Assembly: GCF_026965555.1 (NCBI RefSeq)
Contig: NZ_CP114040.1
Span: forward strand, 8,716,001-8,780,000
Direction of reading: 5' to 3'
Source: Nannocystis punicea
GTDB lineage: Bacteria > Myxococcota_A > Polyangia > Nannocystales > Nannocystaceae
DNA length: 64,000 nucleotides
The notes under the pieces are model-generated. The model was given only the letters and a program-made list of their open reading frames with translations, ran no database searches and had not been told where the DNA came from. Shown piece after piece: positions 8,031-16,782 of this stretch (its first letter is position 1; every line of letters begins with the position of its first letter). Both the position numbers and the translations under genes were made by a program.

Positions 8031-9473
8031 TCAAAGGTCCTCGAGGATCGCGAACACGTGATCGCCTCGATCCTGGAACACAGGGCCGTTGACGATCCAG
8101 CGGCCGTTCTTGTCGTTGAGCGAGTGCACTTCGGGGCCGTCGCCCGTGGGGATCCACTCCTTGTTTTCCTGCTGCTCGTACGACAGCGTCCCGAGCAGCT
8201 CCGTCTTGTCCTCCTGCCCCAGGTAGCGGTAGAGCGTGATCTTGTACAATTGCTCGCGCGTCGGGATGTCGCCCATCGCCGTCCTCGCCGCGCGCAGCTC
8301 CGGCCAGGTGAAGCCCTCCGCGTGGGCGAAGTTGAAGCCCGCCGTATCGCACCCGCCCGAGTACGGCTTGTGGAAGTTGCCGGGCGAATTGAGGCCGGGC
8401 GCGCCGTCGTCCTCCCACATCGCGACCTCCTCCATCGGGCGACCTTGATGGCCCCAGTACTTGTGTCCGGGCGCGCCGGCCGTCGCGTACCCGGGCAAGA
8501 AGGTCTCCGACGCGTAGTAGGATTCGTTGCCAGGGAACTGCGTGCGCGTCGTCGGGATCGGCTTGCTCGCCATGTTGATCGTCACGCAGGCGTGATAGTC
8601 GTCCCAGCCGTCGTCGTGGTTGGCGACCGTCGCCCTGTCCGGCTTCGGCACGTAGACCTTGCCCTCCGGATCGACGTACAGCCCGAAGTTGAGCTCCCAA
8701 CCCTGACCGTGGCGCGGCCATTCGAAGCCCTGCGAGTCGGGGGCCTCCGGGATCAGGAAGAACATCTTGTAGCTCTCTCCCTCGGGGTGCACGACCCACG
8801 TGGGCCGGAAGCCTGTGAAGTTGATCGGATCGTTGGGGAGGGGATCCTGGTTGTACGTGGAGTAGCCGTACTCGTAGCCCGCGTTGACGTGGTAGACGAA
8901 GGGCCGCATCCCGCCGTTCTCCGCGATCTTCTCCGCGGGGTCGTCATTCGAGCCGATCGCCCAGCCCTTGTTCTTCTCCCCCGGGGTCCACGCGATGTCG
9001 TCCGTGACCCCCTTGAGGTAGGGGATCTCGAAGTCGCTGTCGACGATGTAGTGAGTGTCGGTCTCCTCCACCGGGAAATTCTTGCCACACTGGACCGCAG
9101 ACAGCGTGTAGGTCCAGGGCATCGCCGAGACGATCGGATACGGCTTGCCGTCGAACGTCGTGTCGGCGAGATGAATCACCCTGTACGTGTTCGAGAACGG
9201 GGTGTCGATGACGCCCTCGACGACGCAGTCCTCGGGCGGCCGCATATCCGGGCCTTCGTCCCCTTCGCTCTCGGCGCCGCTGTCGTCGGCGCTGTCGCCG
9301 GCGCTGTTGCCAGTGCCCTCGGTGGGACCATCGCTGGCACCATCGCTGGCGCTGTCGCCGGCGCTGTCGCTGGTGCTGTCGTCCGCACTGTCGCTACCAC
9401 TCTCCCCACCATTACTCGCGCACGCAGCCAGCACCGCCGACACCCACAGAGCCCCGACCTTGACCGTGTTCAT
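8031..9473 (-). CDS. lipoprotein with Ser/Asp-rich linker, unknown domain
   Basis: 480 residues. The signal peptide MNTVKVGALWVSAVLAAC ends in a good lipobox (VLAAC). It is followed by a linker of about 50 residues rich in Ser, Asp and Gly with SADDS/SAGDS repeats, encoded by an imperfect DNA repeat. The globular part (about 75-480) has many aromatic residues, including GWELNFGLYVDPEGKVYVP and YHACVTINMASKP; I do not recognise a family. The start is preceded by TCAGGA. It is followed on the same strand by a lipoprotein of similar size. Both are presumably anchored to the outer membrane. Confidence 0.7.
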   Translation of the reverse strand: MNTVKVGALWVSAVLAACASNGGESGSDSADDSTSDSAGDSASDGASDGPTEGTGNSAGDSADDSGAESEGDEGPDMRPPEDCVVEGVIDTPFSNTYRVIHLADTTFDGKPYPIVSAMPWTYTLSAVQCGKNFPVEETDTHYIVDSDFEIPYLKGVTDDIAWTPGEKNKGWAIGSNDDPAEKIAENGGMRPFVYHVNAGYEYGYSTYNQDPLPNDPINFTGFRPTWVVHPEGESYKMFFLIPEAPDSQGFEWPRHGQGWELNFGLYVDPEGKVYVPKPDRATVANHDDGWDDYHACVTINMASKPIPTTRTQFPGNESYYASETFLPGYATAGAPGHKYWGHQGRPMEEVAMWEDDGAPGLNSPGNFHKPYSGGCDTAGFNFAHAEGFTWPELRAARTAMGDIPTREQLYKITLYRYLGQEDKTELLGTLSYEQQENKEWIPTGDGPEVHSLNDKNGRWIVNGPVFQDRGDHVFAILEDL

Positions 9474-9789
9474 TCCTGAATCCTATCTCACGACGAGGCG
9501 CGGCGAAAGGCAGAAAAACGAGCGCTCAGGGGAGGCCTGTGAAGCAGGTGCGCTCACAGAGTTCGAAGTGGGGACTCCGAGGTGAGAGGTGGGCAGAAGC
9601 TCGGGCGCTTGCGGATGAGACTTCGCATGCTCCGAACCATGATGGCGACTCGAGTGCGCGACGAGTCGCTCATTGAACTCTGGTCAGCCGAGATCGAGTG
9701 CCGACAAGGCCGTCGAGTTCACGCATGTTCGCGGCGGTGTCGCGTTGGTGCCACGAGGCCGCTCGCGAACCGCTGGAGATGGGGGTTCC
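9474..9789. other. non-coding stretch upstream of lipoprotein and STAS remnant
   Basis: No convincing gene. The open frames here have no domain or start signal. It includes the presumed promoter of the minus-strand lipoprotein operon and decays into the STAS remnant to the right. Confidence 0.4.
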
Positions 9790-9933
9790 AGGCCGTCGGT
9801 GTCGGCCTGCAGGACGTCCGCATCTGCCACGATCTGCGCCGGGCCCCGAGAGCCTGCTTTCGCAGCAGGCGGTCGCATGATCGGAGCGACGGCCTCGGCG
9901 CGGTTCGATGAAGCGTGCTCATCGCTCGTGCGA
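9790..9933 (+). pseudogene. remnant of a PAS-STAS gene 3' end
   Basis: The translation contains VGVGLQDVRICHDLRRAPRA, which matches VGVGLQNVRVYQDLRQALKA, the C-terminus of the PAS-STAS protein encoded at 4.76-5.65 kb. The similarity continues past the stop into the flanking DNA: both copies end with a stretch reading roughly CTCGGC.CG.TTCGATGA....GCTCATCGCTCG. No start codon or complete STAS domain remains upstream. This is best read as a decayed duplicate of the 3' end plus downstream sequence. Confidence 0.65.
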
Positions 9934-9991
9934 GCCGCGGCGCCGCGCACGTCACCCGACGCCGCGCTCGCCTCGCGGCGATGAACTCCGC

Positions 9992-10912
9992 TCATCGCTT
10001 GCGCTGCGGCTTGGCGGCGAACAGCGCAGCCACGCGTTCGCGCAGCCACTTGTGGGCCACGTCGTCCTGGCGCGACGCCGAGAACAGGGCCCCGAAGCGG
10101 ACCTCGGGCAGCTCGAGCGGCGGCGGGAACATCACCAGCGGCGCGTGGCGGGCGTACTCGACGACGAGGCTGCGCGGGGCGGTCACCAGCAGGTCCGTGC
10201 GGGCCGCGATCGCCAGGGCCGTCTGGAAGCACGGCGTGCGCAGCACCACCCGGCGCGTGCGGCCGAGGCTCGCCAGGCGGTTGTCGACCACCCCGCCCGG
10301 CAGCGCGCGCGGGGCCACCAGCACGTGCCGCGCCGCCAGATAGCGCTCGAGAGTCAGGCGGCCCGGCGCGTGCTCGGCGGCGATCGCCACCACGAACGGG
10401 TCGCGGAACAGCGGGCGCAGCATCAGCCCGCCGCGCTCGGCGAACGAGGCCCCGATGGCGAGGTCGGCCTCGCCGCGCTGGACCACGTCCTCGACCGCGT
10501 CGCCGACCACCATCGTCACCAGGTCGACCCCGGGGGCCTCGCTCGCCAGCGCCGCCAGCAGCCGCGGTAGCACCACCATTTCGGCGTAGTCGGCGGCGAT
10601 GATGCGGAAGCCGGCCTTCAAGGTCGCCGGGGTGAACGCCTCGCCGGCCTGGAACACCCGCCCCACGGCCGCCAGCGCCTCGGCCAGCGGGCCGCGCAGC
10701 GCCAGCACGCGCTCGGTCGGCGCCAGCTTGCGGCCGACGCGGACGAACAGCGGGTCGCCGAGCGCCTCGCGGAGCCGCCGCAGCGCGTGGCTGACCGCGC
10801 TCTGGGTCAGGCCCAGCTCGCGCGCCGCCCGGACCGTGCTGTGGGTGCGCAGCAGCACGTCGAGCACGCGCAGGTGGCCCAGATCGATCCCCGACGTATG
10901 AATGAAGTTCAT
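9992..10912 (-). CDS. LysR family transcriptional regulator
   Basis: 306 residues. The N-terminal winged helix-turn-helix (about 1-70) contains LGLTQSAVSHALRRLREALG and DPLFVRVGRKLAPTE, the classical LysR signature. A substrate-binding domain follows (about 95-300) with GFRIIAADYAEMVVLPRLL and later GEADLAIGASF. I chose ATG 10912 (MNFIHTSGIDL), which starts just before the first helix; ATGs further upstream would run into the divergent gene. It is divergent from the lipoprotein gene starting at 10971 with only 58 bases between starts, the usual layout in which a LysR protein controls itself and its neighbour. The ligand is unknown. Confidence 0.9.
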   Translation of the reverse strand: MNFIHTSGIDLGHLRVLDVLLRTHSTVRAARELGLTQSAVSHALRRLREALGDPLFVRVGRKLAPTERVLALRGPLAEALAAVGRVFQAGEAFTPATLKAGFRIIAADYAEMVVLPRLLAALASEAPGVDLVTMVVGDAVEDVVQRGEADLAIGASFAERGGLMLRPLFRDPFVVAIAAEHAPGRLTLERYLAARHVLVAPRALPGGVVDNRLASLGRTRRVVLRTPCFQTALAIAARTDLLVTAPRSLVVEYARHAPLVMFPPPLELPEVRFGALFSASRQDDVAHKWLRERVAALFAAKPQRKR

Positions 10913-10970
10913 GGCTGTCATGACGACGATGAGCTTCATGATGCCACGATCCGGGCGCACAGTCGCGGGC

Positions 10971-11600
10971 ATGACGACCACCAAGCTGCTCGCGCCCGCC
11001 CTGCTGACCGCCGCCTTCGCCCTCGCCTGCGCCCACGGCTGCGACGCCGAGGACGGCACCGAGACCCCCGACAACGCCCCCGACATCGCCGGTCGGTGGG
11101 TCAGCGACTGTCTGCCGAGCCCGCAGGCCGACGGCTCGACGCAGTACCTGCGGCTCGACTTCGCCATCGACGACGCCGAGTGGAAGCTCGACTACGTCAC
11201 CCACGCCGACGACGCCTGCGCCACCAAGCTGGTGACCGTGCACATCGAGGGCCCCTACGAGCTCGAGCGGCCCTCGACCACGGTCGAGGGGGCGTGGGAG
11301 GCCCGCTTCGCCTTCGGCACCAAGACGATCCGCCCCGAGGTCGACGGCCTGCGCGACTACCTCAATTCGCTCGATGGCTGCGGCGCCGCCGACTTCGCCA
11401 CCGGCGTCGCCCAGGACGTGCTGCAGACCGGCTGCGCCGGGTTCGGCCAGTACCCCGGCGCCGACTGCCCCGCCGACTTCGACGTCGTCAAGCGCGACGG
11501 CGACGACCTGTTCTTCGGCGCCCGCCCGGCCGACAACGACATGTGCACCGCCGCCAAGCGCCCGACCGCGCTGAGCCCCGTCGGCAACCACCGCCGCTGA
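10971..11600 (+). CDS. secreted protein similar to APCDD1-type domain proteins
   Basis: 209 residues. The N-terminus MTTTKLLAPALLTAAFALAC is a signal peptide with a possible lipobox. The mature part begins with IAGRWVSDC and continues with YLRLDFAIDDAEWKLDYVT, a YADxxC-like block, VTVHIEGPYELE and a C-terminal block ending in ARPADNDMCTAAKRPTAL. This pattern resembles bacterial proteins annotated as APCDD1-like, a lipocalin-like beta-sheet domain first named in an animal Wnt inhibitor. Function in bacteria is unknown. I preferred ATG 10971 to the upstream ATG 10902 because it begins the signal peptide. It is divergent from the LysR gene and possibly under its control. Confidence 0.65.
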   Translation: MTTTKLLAPALLTAAFALACAHGCDAEDGTETPDNAPDIAGRWVSDCLPSPQADGSTQYLRLDFAIDDAEWKLDYVTHADDACATKLVTVHIEGPYELERPSTTVEGAWEARFAFGTKTIRPEVDGLRDYLNSLDGCGAADFATGVAQDVLQTGCAGFGQYPGADCPADFDVVKRDGDDLFFGARPADNDMCTAAKRPTALSPVGNHRR

Positions 11601-11762
11601 GCGCCGAGCGCTGCGGCCTGAAGCGCACGACCGCTCGCGGTGCGAACGGAGCCCCACCCCCGCGCGGGGCGCCTGCCGGACGCTCGCACGATCTCCCCGA
11701 CGTCGAGCGGCCCGCTCGCGCTGCGGACATTCCGCGGTCGTGCAATCCGGTGATCGGGTGCC

Positions 11763-12749
11763 ATGGAAACTTGCATGGTCTCGACCGTCGCCCTGCAGTT
11801 CGTCGCGGCCCTGGCGCTGTTCCTGCTGGGTTTGGAGGAGCTCTCGCAGGCGTTGCGCGCGCTCGAGTCGGCGCGGGTCCGCGGCTGGCTCGCCCGCCTC
11901 TCGCGGGCCCCGTGGCTGGCGCTGCTGACCGGCGTGTGGGTCACGGCCCTGCTCGACTCGTCGTCGGCGGTGATCGTCCTGCTGATCGCGCTCGTCGACT
12001 CGAAGACCCTCGACTTCGAGAACGCGCTGGGCATCGTGCTCGGGGCCAACATCGGGACCACAGTCTCGAGCCAGGTCATCGCCCTCGACATCGGCCGGCT
12101 CGCGCCGGTGCTGCTGCTCATCGGGGTGATCGGCCAGCTGCTGTCCCGTTCGGAGCGGGCGTCGCTGCGTCTGCGCGTGGCGATCGGCGTCGGCCTGATC
12201 TTCACCGGCCTCGAGCAGATCGAAGCCGCCGTGGAGCCGCTGCGCGAGGCCCCTGCGGTGCTCACCTGGCTCGACTCGCTGACCGATCCGGCGCGCGGCA
12301 TCCTCGCCGGCGGGTTCTTCACGCTCGTCATCCAGAGCTCGTCGGCCACGCTCGGCGTGGCGATCCAGCTGTGCCTCGCCGGGCTCATGTCGCTGCCGGC
12401 CGGCGTCGCGGTCATGCTCGGCGCGGAGATCGGCACCTGCGCCGACACCCTGGTCGCCACTCTCGGCCGGAGCCGGTCGGCGCTGCGCGTGGCCGTCTTC
12501 CACCTGGGGTTCAATGTCGTCTCCGTCGTGCTCGGCGTGCTCTGCATCGATTGGCTCGTCACGGCCTCGACCTCGCTCAGCCCCGCCGCAGGGCCCGGTC
12601 GCCAGCTGGCCAACGCGCATACTCTGTTCAATACGCTCGCGGCCGTGCTGGTGCTGCCGCTCCTGTCCCGGGCCACAGCGGCGCTGCGTTGGGCGCTCCC
12701 GGAGCGCGCCGAACCACAGCCCGCTGCCGGCGGAGCGCCCCAATCATAA
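11763..12749 (+). CDS. Na/Pi cotransporter family protein
   Basis: 328 residues with eight or more hydrophobic segments. Two inverted half-repeats carry the family hallmarks: LDSSSAVIVLLIALVDS plus GANIGTTVSSQ in the first half, and QSSSATLGVAIQL plus GAEIGTCADT in the second. These Ser-rich re-entrant motifs and GANIGTT are typical of the Na+-dependent phosphate transporter (PF02690; NptA/YjbB-like) family of the inner membrane. No C-terminal PhoU-like domain is present. ATG 11763 and ATG 11775 are both possible starts. The neighbours give no operon context. The substrate is likely phosphate, but this is inferred from the family. Confidence 0.85.
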   Translation: METCMVSTVALQFVAALALFLLGLEELSQALRALESARVRGWLARLSRAPWLALLTGVWVTALLDSSSAVIVLLIALVDSKTLDFENALGIVLGANIGTTVSSQVIALDIGRLAPVLLLIGVIGQLLSRSERASLRLRVAIGVGLIFTGLEQIEAAVEPLREAPAVLTWLDSLTDPARGILAGGFFTLVIQSSSATLGVAIQLCLAGLMSLPAGVAVMLGAEIGTCADTLVATLGRSRSALRVAVFHLGFNVVSVVLGVLCIDWLVTASTSLSPAAGPGRQLANAHTLFNTLAAVLVLPLLSRATAALRWALPERAEPQPAAGGAPQS

Positions 12750-12909
12750 CACCACGCGCGGCTCGACTCCGACCTGGTCTCACGGTGTCGGCCGACCTTC
12801 GGATCGCCGGTTCCGCAGGACCCGCCGGCTGGCTCCGCGATCGACCGCCGCCCGCCGCGCCAGCCGCCGCTGCCACCTCCCGGCCGCTTCGTCGTGCTAG
12901 CATCGCGGC

Positions 12910-14121
12910 ATGCTGTTCGAGGCGGAGCGACACGAGCCGTTGATCGACGAGGCGTGGGATCCCGCGCGAGCCCGTGCGGCCGTGCGAACGATCGTCGCCG
13001 ATCTCGCCGCCAGCTTCAGCCCGACCGACTTGTGGCCGACGCACCCGCTCGACGAGGACGGGCCGCCGATCGCCGGCGGCTACAAGTCGATCTACCTCGG
13101 CGCGGCCGGCGTGCTGTGGGCCATGGCGTACCTCGGGCGCGAGGGCGCCGCGGCGCTGCCGTTCGCGCCCGAGGATCACATCGAGCGGGTGTACGCCGCC
13201 TACCTGGCCGGGCCCGACGTCGGTGAGGTCGTGCCCTCGTACTACCTCGGCGAGGTCGGCATCCTCCTCGTGCTGTGGAGCATGACGCGCTCGGCGGCCG
13301 CGGCCGAGCGGCTGTTCGCGGTCATCGAGGCCAACATCCCCAACCCCACCAACGAGGCGCTGTGGGCCGCGCCGGGCACGATGGTGGGCGCGTGGCACAT
13401 GTTCCGCTGGACCGGCGAGCCGCGCTGGCGCGACCTGTTCCTCGCCAACGTCGAACAGCTGTGGCGGACCTGGTCGCCGAGCCCGCACGCGGCCTGTCAC
13501 TTGTGGACGCAGGACCTCTACGGCGCCGTCGTGCAGTACCTCGGCGCCGGGCACGGCTTCGCCGGCAACGCGTCCGCGCTGCTGCGCGGCCAATCACTGC
13601 TGTCGGCCGAGCGGCGCGAGCAGCTCCATGCGCGCTGCGTCGAGGCGCTGCGGGTCACCGCCCTGCGCGAGGGCGACGCGGTCAACTGGCCGCCGCACGT
13701 CGGCCCGCCGCGCCCCGCCCGCGAGAAGCTCCTCGTCCAATGGTGTCACGGCGCTCCGGGCATCGTCACCGCACTCGGCGAATTCCCGGCCGGCGGGTCC
13801 GATGAAATGGACGACCTCTTGCTCGCCGCCGGCCGGGCGGTCTGGCAGGCCGGGCCGCTCACCAAGGGGGCCGGCCTCTGTCACGGCACAGCCGGCAACG
13901 GCTACGCGTTCCTCAAGCTGTATCAGCGGACCGGCGACCCGCAATGGCTGGCGCGCGCCCGTGCGTTCGCGATGCACGCCATTCGCCAGAGCGAGCGCAT
14001 GCGCCAGGACCACGGCCGCGGCCGCTACACCCTGTGGACCGGCGACCCGGGGGTCGCGGTGTACGTGTGGCATTGCCTGACCGAGAAGTCCGACCTGCCC
14101 ACGCTCGACAGCTTCGAATGA
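12910..14121 (+). CDS. LanC-like (lanthionine synthetase C) family protein
   Basis: 403 residues forming the toroidal LanC-like repeat fold. It has three glycine-histidine repeats, GAGHGFAGNASAL (H215), QWCHGAPGIV (C279-H280) and LCHGTAGNGYAFL (C324-H325). C279, C324 and H325 match the zinc ligands of LanC cyclases, which add Cys thiols to dehydroamino acids. The length is typical. However, no LanB or LanM dehydratase and no precursor peptide are near, so it may be a LanCL-type protein acting on other substrates, for example glutathione addition to dehydrated proteins. It is a single-gene unit, followed by a hairpin. Confidence 0.88.
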   Translation: MLFEAERHEPLIDEAWDPARARAAVRTIVADLAASFSPTDLWPTHPLDEDGPPIAGGYKSIYLGAAGVLWAMAYLGREGAAALPFAPEDHIERVYAAYLAGPDVGEVVPSYYLGEVGILLVLWSMTRSAAAAERLFAVIEANIPNPTNEALWAAPGTMVGAWHMFRWTGEPRWRDLFLANVEQLWRTWSPSPHAACHLWTQDLYGAVVQYLGAGHGFAGNASALLRGQSLLSAERREQLHARCVEALRVTALREGDAVNWPPHVGPPRPAREKLLVQWCHGAPGIVTALGEFPAGGSDEMDDLLLAAGRAVWQAGPLTKGAGLCHGTAGNGYAFLKLYQRTGDPQWLARARAFAMHAIRQSERMRQDHGRGRYTLWTGDPGVAVYVWHCLTEKSDLPTLDSFE

Positions 14122-14130
14122 CGAGGAACC

Positions 14131-14157
14131 CCGCTGCAACGCCTGCGGCTGCAGCGG
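14131..14157. terminator. stem-loop after LanC-like gene
   Basis: CCGCTGCA and TGCAGCGG form a perfect eight-base-pair stem with an 11-base loop, beginning nine bases after the LanC-like stop. No T-run follows. Position between convergent genes suggests termination. Confidence 0.4.
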
Positions 14158-14220
14158 AGGACCTCGGCGCTCGCCGGCGCCCTGCCGACATTCCCCGCCC
14201 TCCCCGACCGCGACGAATCG

Positions 14221-14259
14221 TGTATATATACAATCAATAGGACATGTCTAAACGGACAT
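14221..14259. promoter_or_regulatory. AT-rich palindromes between convergent genes
   Basis: This short AT-rich island contrasts with the surrounding GC-rich DNA. It holds a perfect 12-base palindrome TGTATATATACA (14221-14232), then the palindrome GACATGTC (14241-14248) and a further GGACAT. The CATGTC/GACATG words recur in hairpins near 37.6 kb and 40.8 kb. It lies just before the 3' end of the convergent propeller gene, so it may be a terminator or a protein-binding site rather than a promoter. Confidence 0.4.
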
Positions 14260-14275
14260 ATTCAAAGAACATCCA

Positions 14276-15292
14276 TCAGCCTTGAAAGCGCCGGTCGCAC
14301 TCGCGCTCGTCGGAGATCTTGGCGCGACCGACGAGGCCGCCGGCGCCGACCACCACCGCCTCCTCGCCGACGGCGACGACCGCGTGCATCGCCGGCAGGA
14401 CCTCCTCGGTGCGCACGCTCTGCTCGACCCAGGCCGGCTCGCCGCCGATGAGGACGCCGTCGGCGCGCACCAGCCATTCGACCTCGCGGGTCATGCCGGT
14501 GATCGTCGGCGGGTCGAACTGCGACTTGTCGACGAACACCCCGTTCACCAATACGAACAGGGCCCCGTCGGCGCCGCCGAGCGCCCAGTCGCTGCTGCTG
14601 CGGGCGATCGCGTGGAAGTCCGCGCTCGCCCCGGGCACTGCGGTCCAGGTCTGTCCGTCGTCGCTGACCAGGACCGCGCCCTCGAGGCCGGCGGCGACGA
14701 ACGGCGCGGACGCGCGTCGATCGACCTCGACGGCCCGCAGCGCGCCGAGCTCGACCGGCGCGCTCGCCGGCGGCGCCCAGCTCGCGCCCGCGTCGGTGCT
14801 GACGAGCAGGGTCTCGTCGCCCACCGCCACGCACGTGCCCGCGTCGCAGCGCACGCCGGCGAGGTCGACCGCGACGCCGGCGTCGATCACTGCCCACGTC
14901 GCGCCCGCGTCCGCCGAGCGCACCACCACGCCGCCGTCGCCCACCGCCACGACCACCTCGTCGCCGGCGAAATCGACCCCGCGCAGCGACGCGTCGGTCT
15001 CGCTCGCTTGCGCCGTCCAGACCGCTCCTCCCGCCTGCCGGACGATCGCCCCGCCCTCGCCGACGGCGACCACGACGTCCGTCGCCGCCGCGACCGCGAA
15101 CAGGTCGACCTCGACCGGGCTCTCCTCCTCGCGCCACTCGATCGGCCTGTAGTAGAGGTCGCAAGGCGTGCAGGCGGTCGCGCCGGGCAGCGCCGCGCCG
15201 ACCACCGCGGCCAGCGCGAGCGAGCCGGCGAAGCGGAAGACGACGCGAGGACGGGCGCTCGCGCAGCGCGGGGACTTGGGACAGCGTGGCAT
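14276..15292 (-). CDS. secreted Ycf48/BNR-type beta-propeller protein
   Basis: 338 residues. After a basic start (MPRCPKSPRCASARPRVVFR) comes a hydrophobic segment ending in LPGATAC, a signal peptide with a possible lipidation Cys. The rest is six propeller-like repeats of the form VVVAVGDGGVVVRSADAGATW; GASW and GQTW tails mark Asp-box-like turns. This is the pattern of Ycf48-like/sialidase-fold proteins, which usually act as scaffolds. No catalytic residues are evident. The ATG at 15292 gives the signal peptide; a longer upstream frame is not coding-like. Stand-alone, convergent with the LanC-like gene. Confidence 0.75.
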   Translation of the reverse strand: MPRCPKSPRCASARPRVVFRFAGSLALAAVVGAALPGATACTPCDLYYRPIEWREEESPVEVDLFAVAAATDVVVAVGEGGAIVRQAGGAVWTAQASETDASLRGVDFAGDEVVVAVGDGGVVVRSADAGATWAVIDAGVAVDLAGVRCDAGTCVAVGDETLLVSTDAGASWAPPASAPVELGALRAVEVDRRASAPFVAAGLEGAVLVSDDGQTWTAVPGASADFHAIARSSSDWALGGADGALFVLVNGVFVDKSQFDPPTITGMTREVEWLVRADGVLIGGEPAWVEQSVRTEEVLPAMHAVVAVGEEAVVVGAGGLVGRAKISDERECDRRFQG

Positions 15293-15651
15293 CGTTCGAG
15301 CCTCGGGTGTGAAGCCAGGCCGCGCGCCCGCAGCAGGCCGCCGGCGCGAGGGTGAAGGTGGAGTAACCGCCGGCCCGATCGCAATTGGCGAGGCCATGAA
15401 AAACTTCACCGGCGCAGCGCGGACAGCCCAGCCTGCCCCGAACGCGCGCCCCCGAACTCGAGCTCGGCAAGGAGCGAGGCCTGCGCGATCCACCGGCTTT
15501 GCCACGAGCGCGGAGCTGCGCAGGGGTGACCTTTGTGGCCCAGCCTCCGTGCGGTGCGAGAAACATGGCAGCCTCAACGCTGACTCAGGTCGTGTGCGGA
15601 CGGAGCGACGCTCGACGACCCCCAGCCCCGTACTGGTCACGAGCAGACGAC
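15293..15651. other. intergenic region between divergent genes, no gene seen
   Basis: About 360 bases between the propeller gene and the second PAAR-like toxin gene. An open frame continues upstream of the toxin ATG, but its residues do not resemble a domain. Nothing else was identified. Confidence 0.4.
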
Positions 15652-16782
15652 ATGAACGTAACCGTCAACCCGCCGAAAACTCCAGTCACCACCGGCAGCA
15701 ACGGCGTCGCCGCAGCCACCGTGCCGAATGTCTGCAAGATGCCCGGACCGCCCGCCCCGTTCGTACCGACCCCCCTGCCGAACATCGGCAAGAGCGGCGA
15801 ATCGCCGTCCGGCTTCTCGAAGACCGTCACCATCGCCGGCAAGAAGGTAGCGATCAGGGGCTCGACCTTCAAGTCGATCGGCGACATGGCGAGCAAGGGC
15901 ACCGGCGGCGGCTTGGTCTCCGCCAACACCCACGGTCCGACCAAGTTCGTCGGCCCCGGCTCCCTGGACGTCAAGTTCGAGGGCAAGAACGTCCACCTCC
16001 TGAGCGACCCGATGCTCAACAACTGCGGTCCGAGCGGCAGTCCACCGAACTCCGCCACGTTGATGGGGCTCATCCAGGCGAGCGGCATGCTGATCGCGGT
16101 CGAGTCAGGCGACTGTGTCATCTGCAAGAAGCGTCACAAGGACTTTCGCGAGACGAAGGCTACAAAAACGGACGCTCAAGTGCTGGCAGGCAAGTACAAG
16201 CAGCAATTGGCGAAAAATGCCGCGTCGGACACGACCATGCTCGGCGTCGTCGAGTGCAAGTGCAAGACCCGGTACGCGGAGAAATCCAGCATCACGACGA
16301 CCATCTTCACGGACGCCGCCAAAGCCGCCGGAATGAAGCATGCCCAGAGAGCGATGGACAACAAGCAGCGGAAGGACGCAATCTCCGCCCACATGCAAGC
16401 CCTCGGAAGAGCCGACGAATTCAACCGCGCCTGGCAGGACGCAGCGGAGCGTCACAAGGACTTCCAGTCGTCGCGCAAGACCGACGAGAATGCGCCCGCG
16501 GCCTATCCGCCAGGGTCGTGCGCGGCGCAGAAAGCCCTCTTGCTCCTCCTCGACGACGGCGCCATCCCCAATGCCATGACCGAACAATACTTCAGCAGCG
16601 CGGGCACTGCGACCTCCTCGAAGATCGCCTATGCTTACATCGACAAGTCGACCGGGGAGCGGGTGAAGTCGGCGGATTTCTTCAAACACGGCTCGTCCGT
16701 GCCGCCTTGCAGGACCTGTGAGCTTCTAGTACCTTTTCTCATCTGTGACCGAGGACAGACGGCGTGCGAACACAAGACCTAG
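15652..16782 (+). CDS. PAAR-like (DUF4150) T6SS effector, second copy
   Basis: 376 residues. The N-terminal 125 residues are a DUF4150/PAAR-like domain: NVCKMPGPPAPFVPTPLPN, TVTIAGKKVAIRGSTFKS, then GPGSLDVKFEGKNVHLLSDP. The toxin part repeats the plan of the effector at 3.2-4.3 kb: Cys pairs at 155/158 (CVIC) and 202/204 (CKC), then PPGSCAAQKALL (C290) and PPCRTC (C353, C356), spaced like the zinc motifs of the deaminase superfamily. The residue expected to be the catalytic Glu is Ala292. The two effectors are diverged but homologous. ATG 15652 starts at the domain. The SUKH gene overlaps its 3' end by 19 bases. Confidence 0.75.
   Translation: MNVTVNPPKTPVTTGSNGVAAATVPNVCKMPGPPAPFVPTPLPNIGKSGESPSGFSKTVTIAGKKVAIRGSTFKSIGDMASKGTGGGLVSANTHGPTKFVGPGSLDVKFEGKNVHLLSDPMLNNCGPSGSPPNSATLMGLIQASGMLIAVESGDCVICKKRHKDFRETKATKTDAQVLAGKYKQQLAKNAASDTTMLGVVECKCKTRYAEKSSITTTIFTDAAKAAGMKHAQRAMDNKQRKDAISAHMQALGRADEFNRAWQDAAERHKDFQSSRKTDENAPAAYPPGSCAAQKALLLLLDDGAIPNAMTEQYFSSAGTATSSKIAYAYIDKSTGERVKSADFFKHGSSVPPCRTCELLVPFLICDRGQTACEHKT

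Noticed and set aside
9684..12743. A 1019-residue minus-strand open frame
   Set aside because: It overlaps the LysR, APCDD1-like and Na/Pi genes in other frames and is Gly/Arg/Asp/Ala-rich, as expected from the antisense of GC-rich genes.
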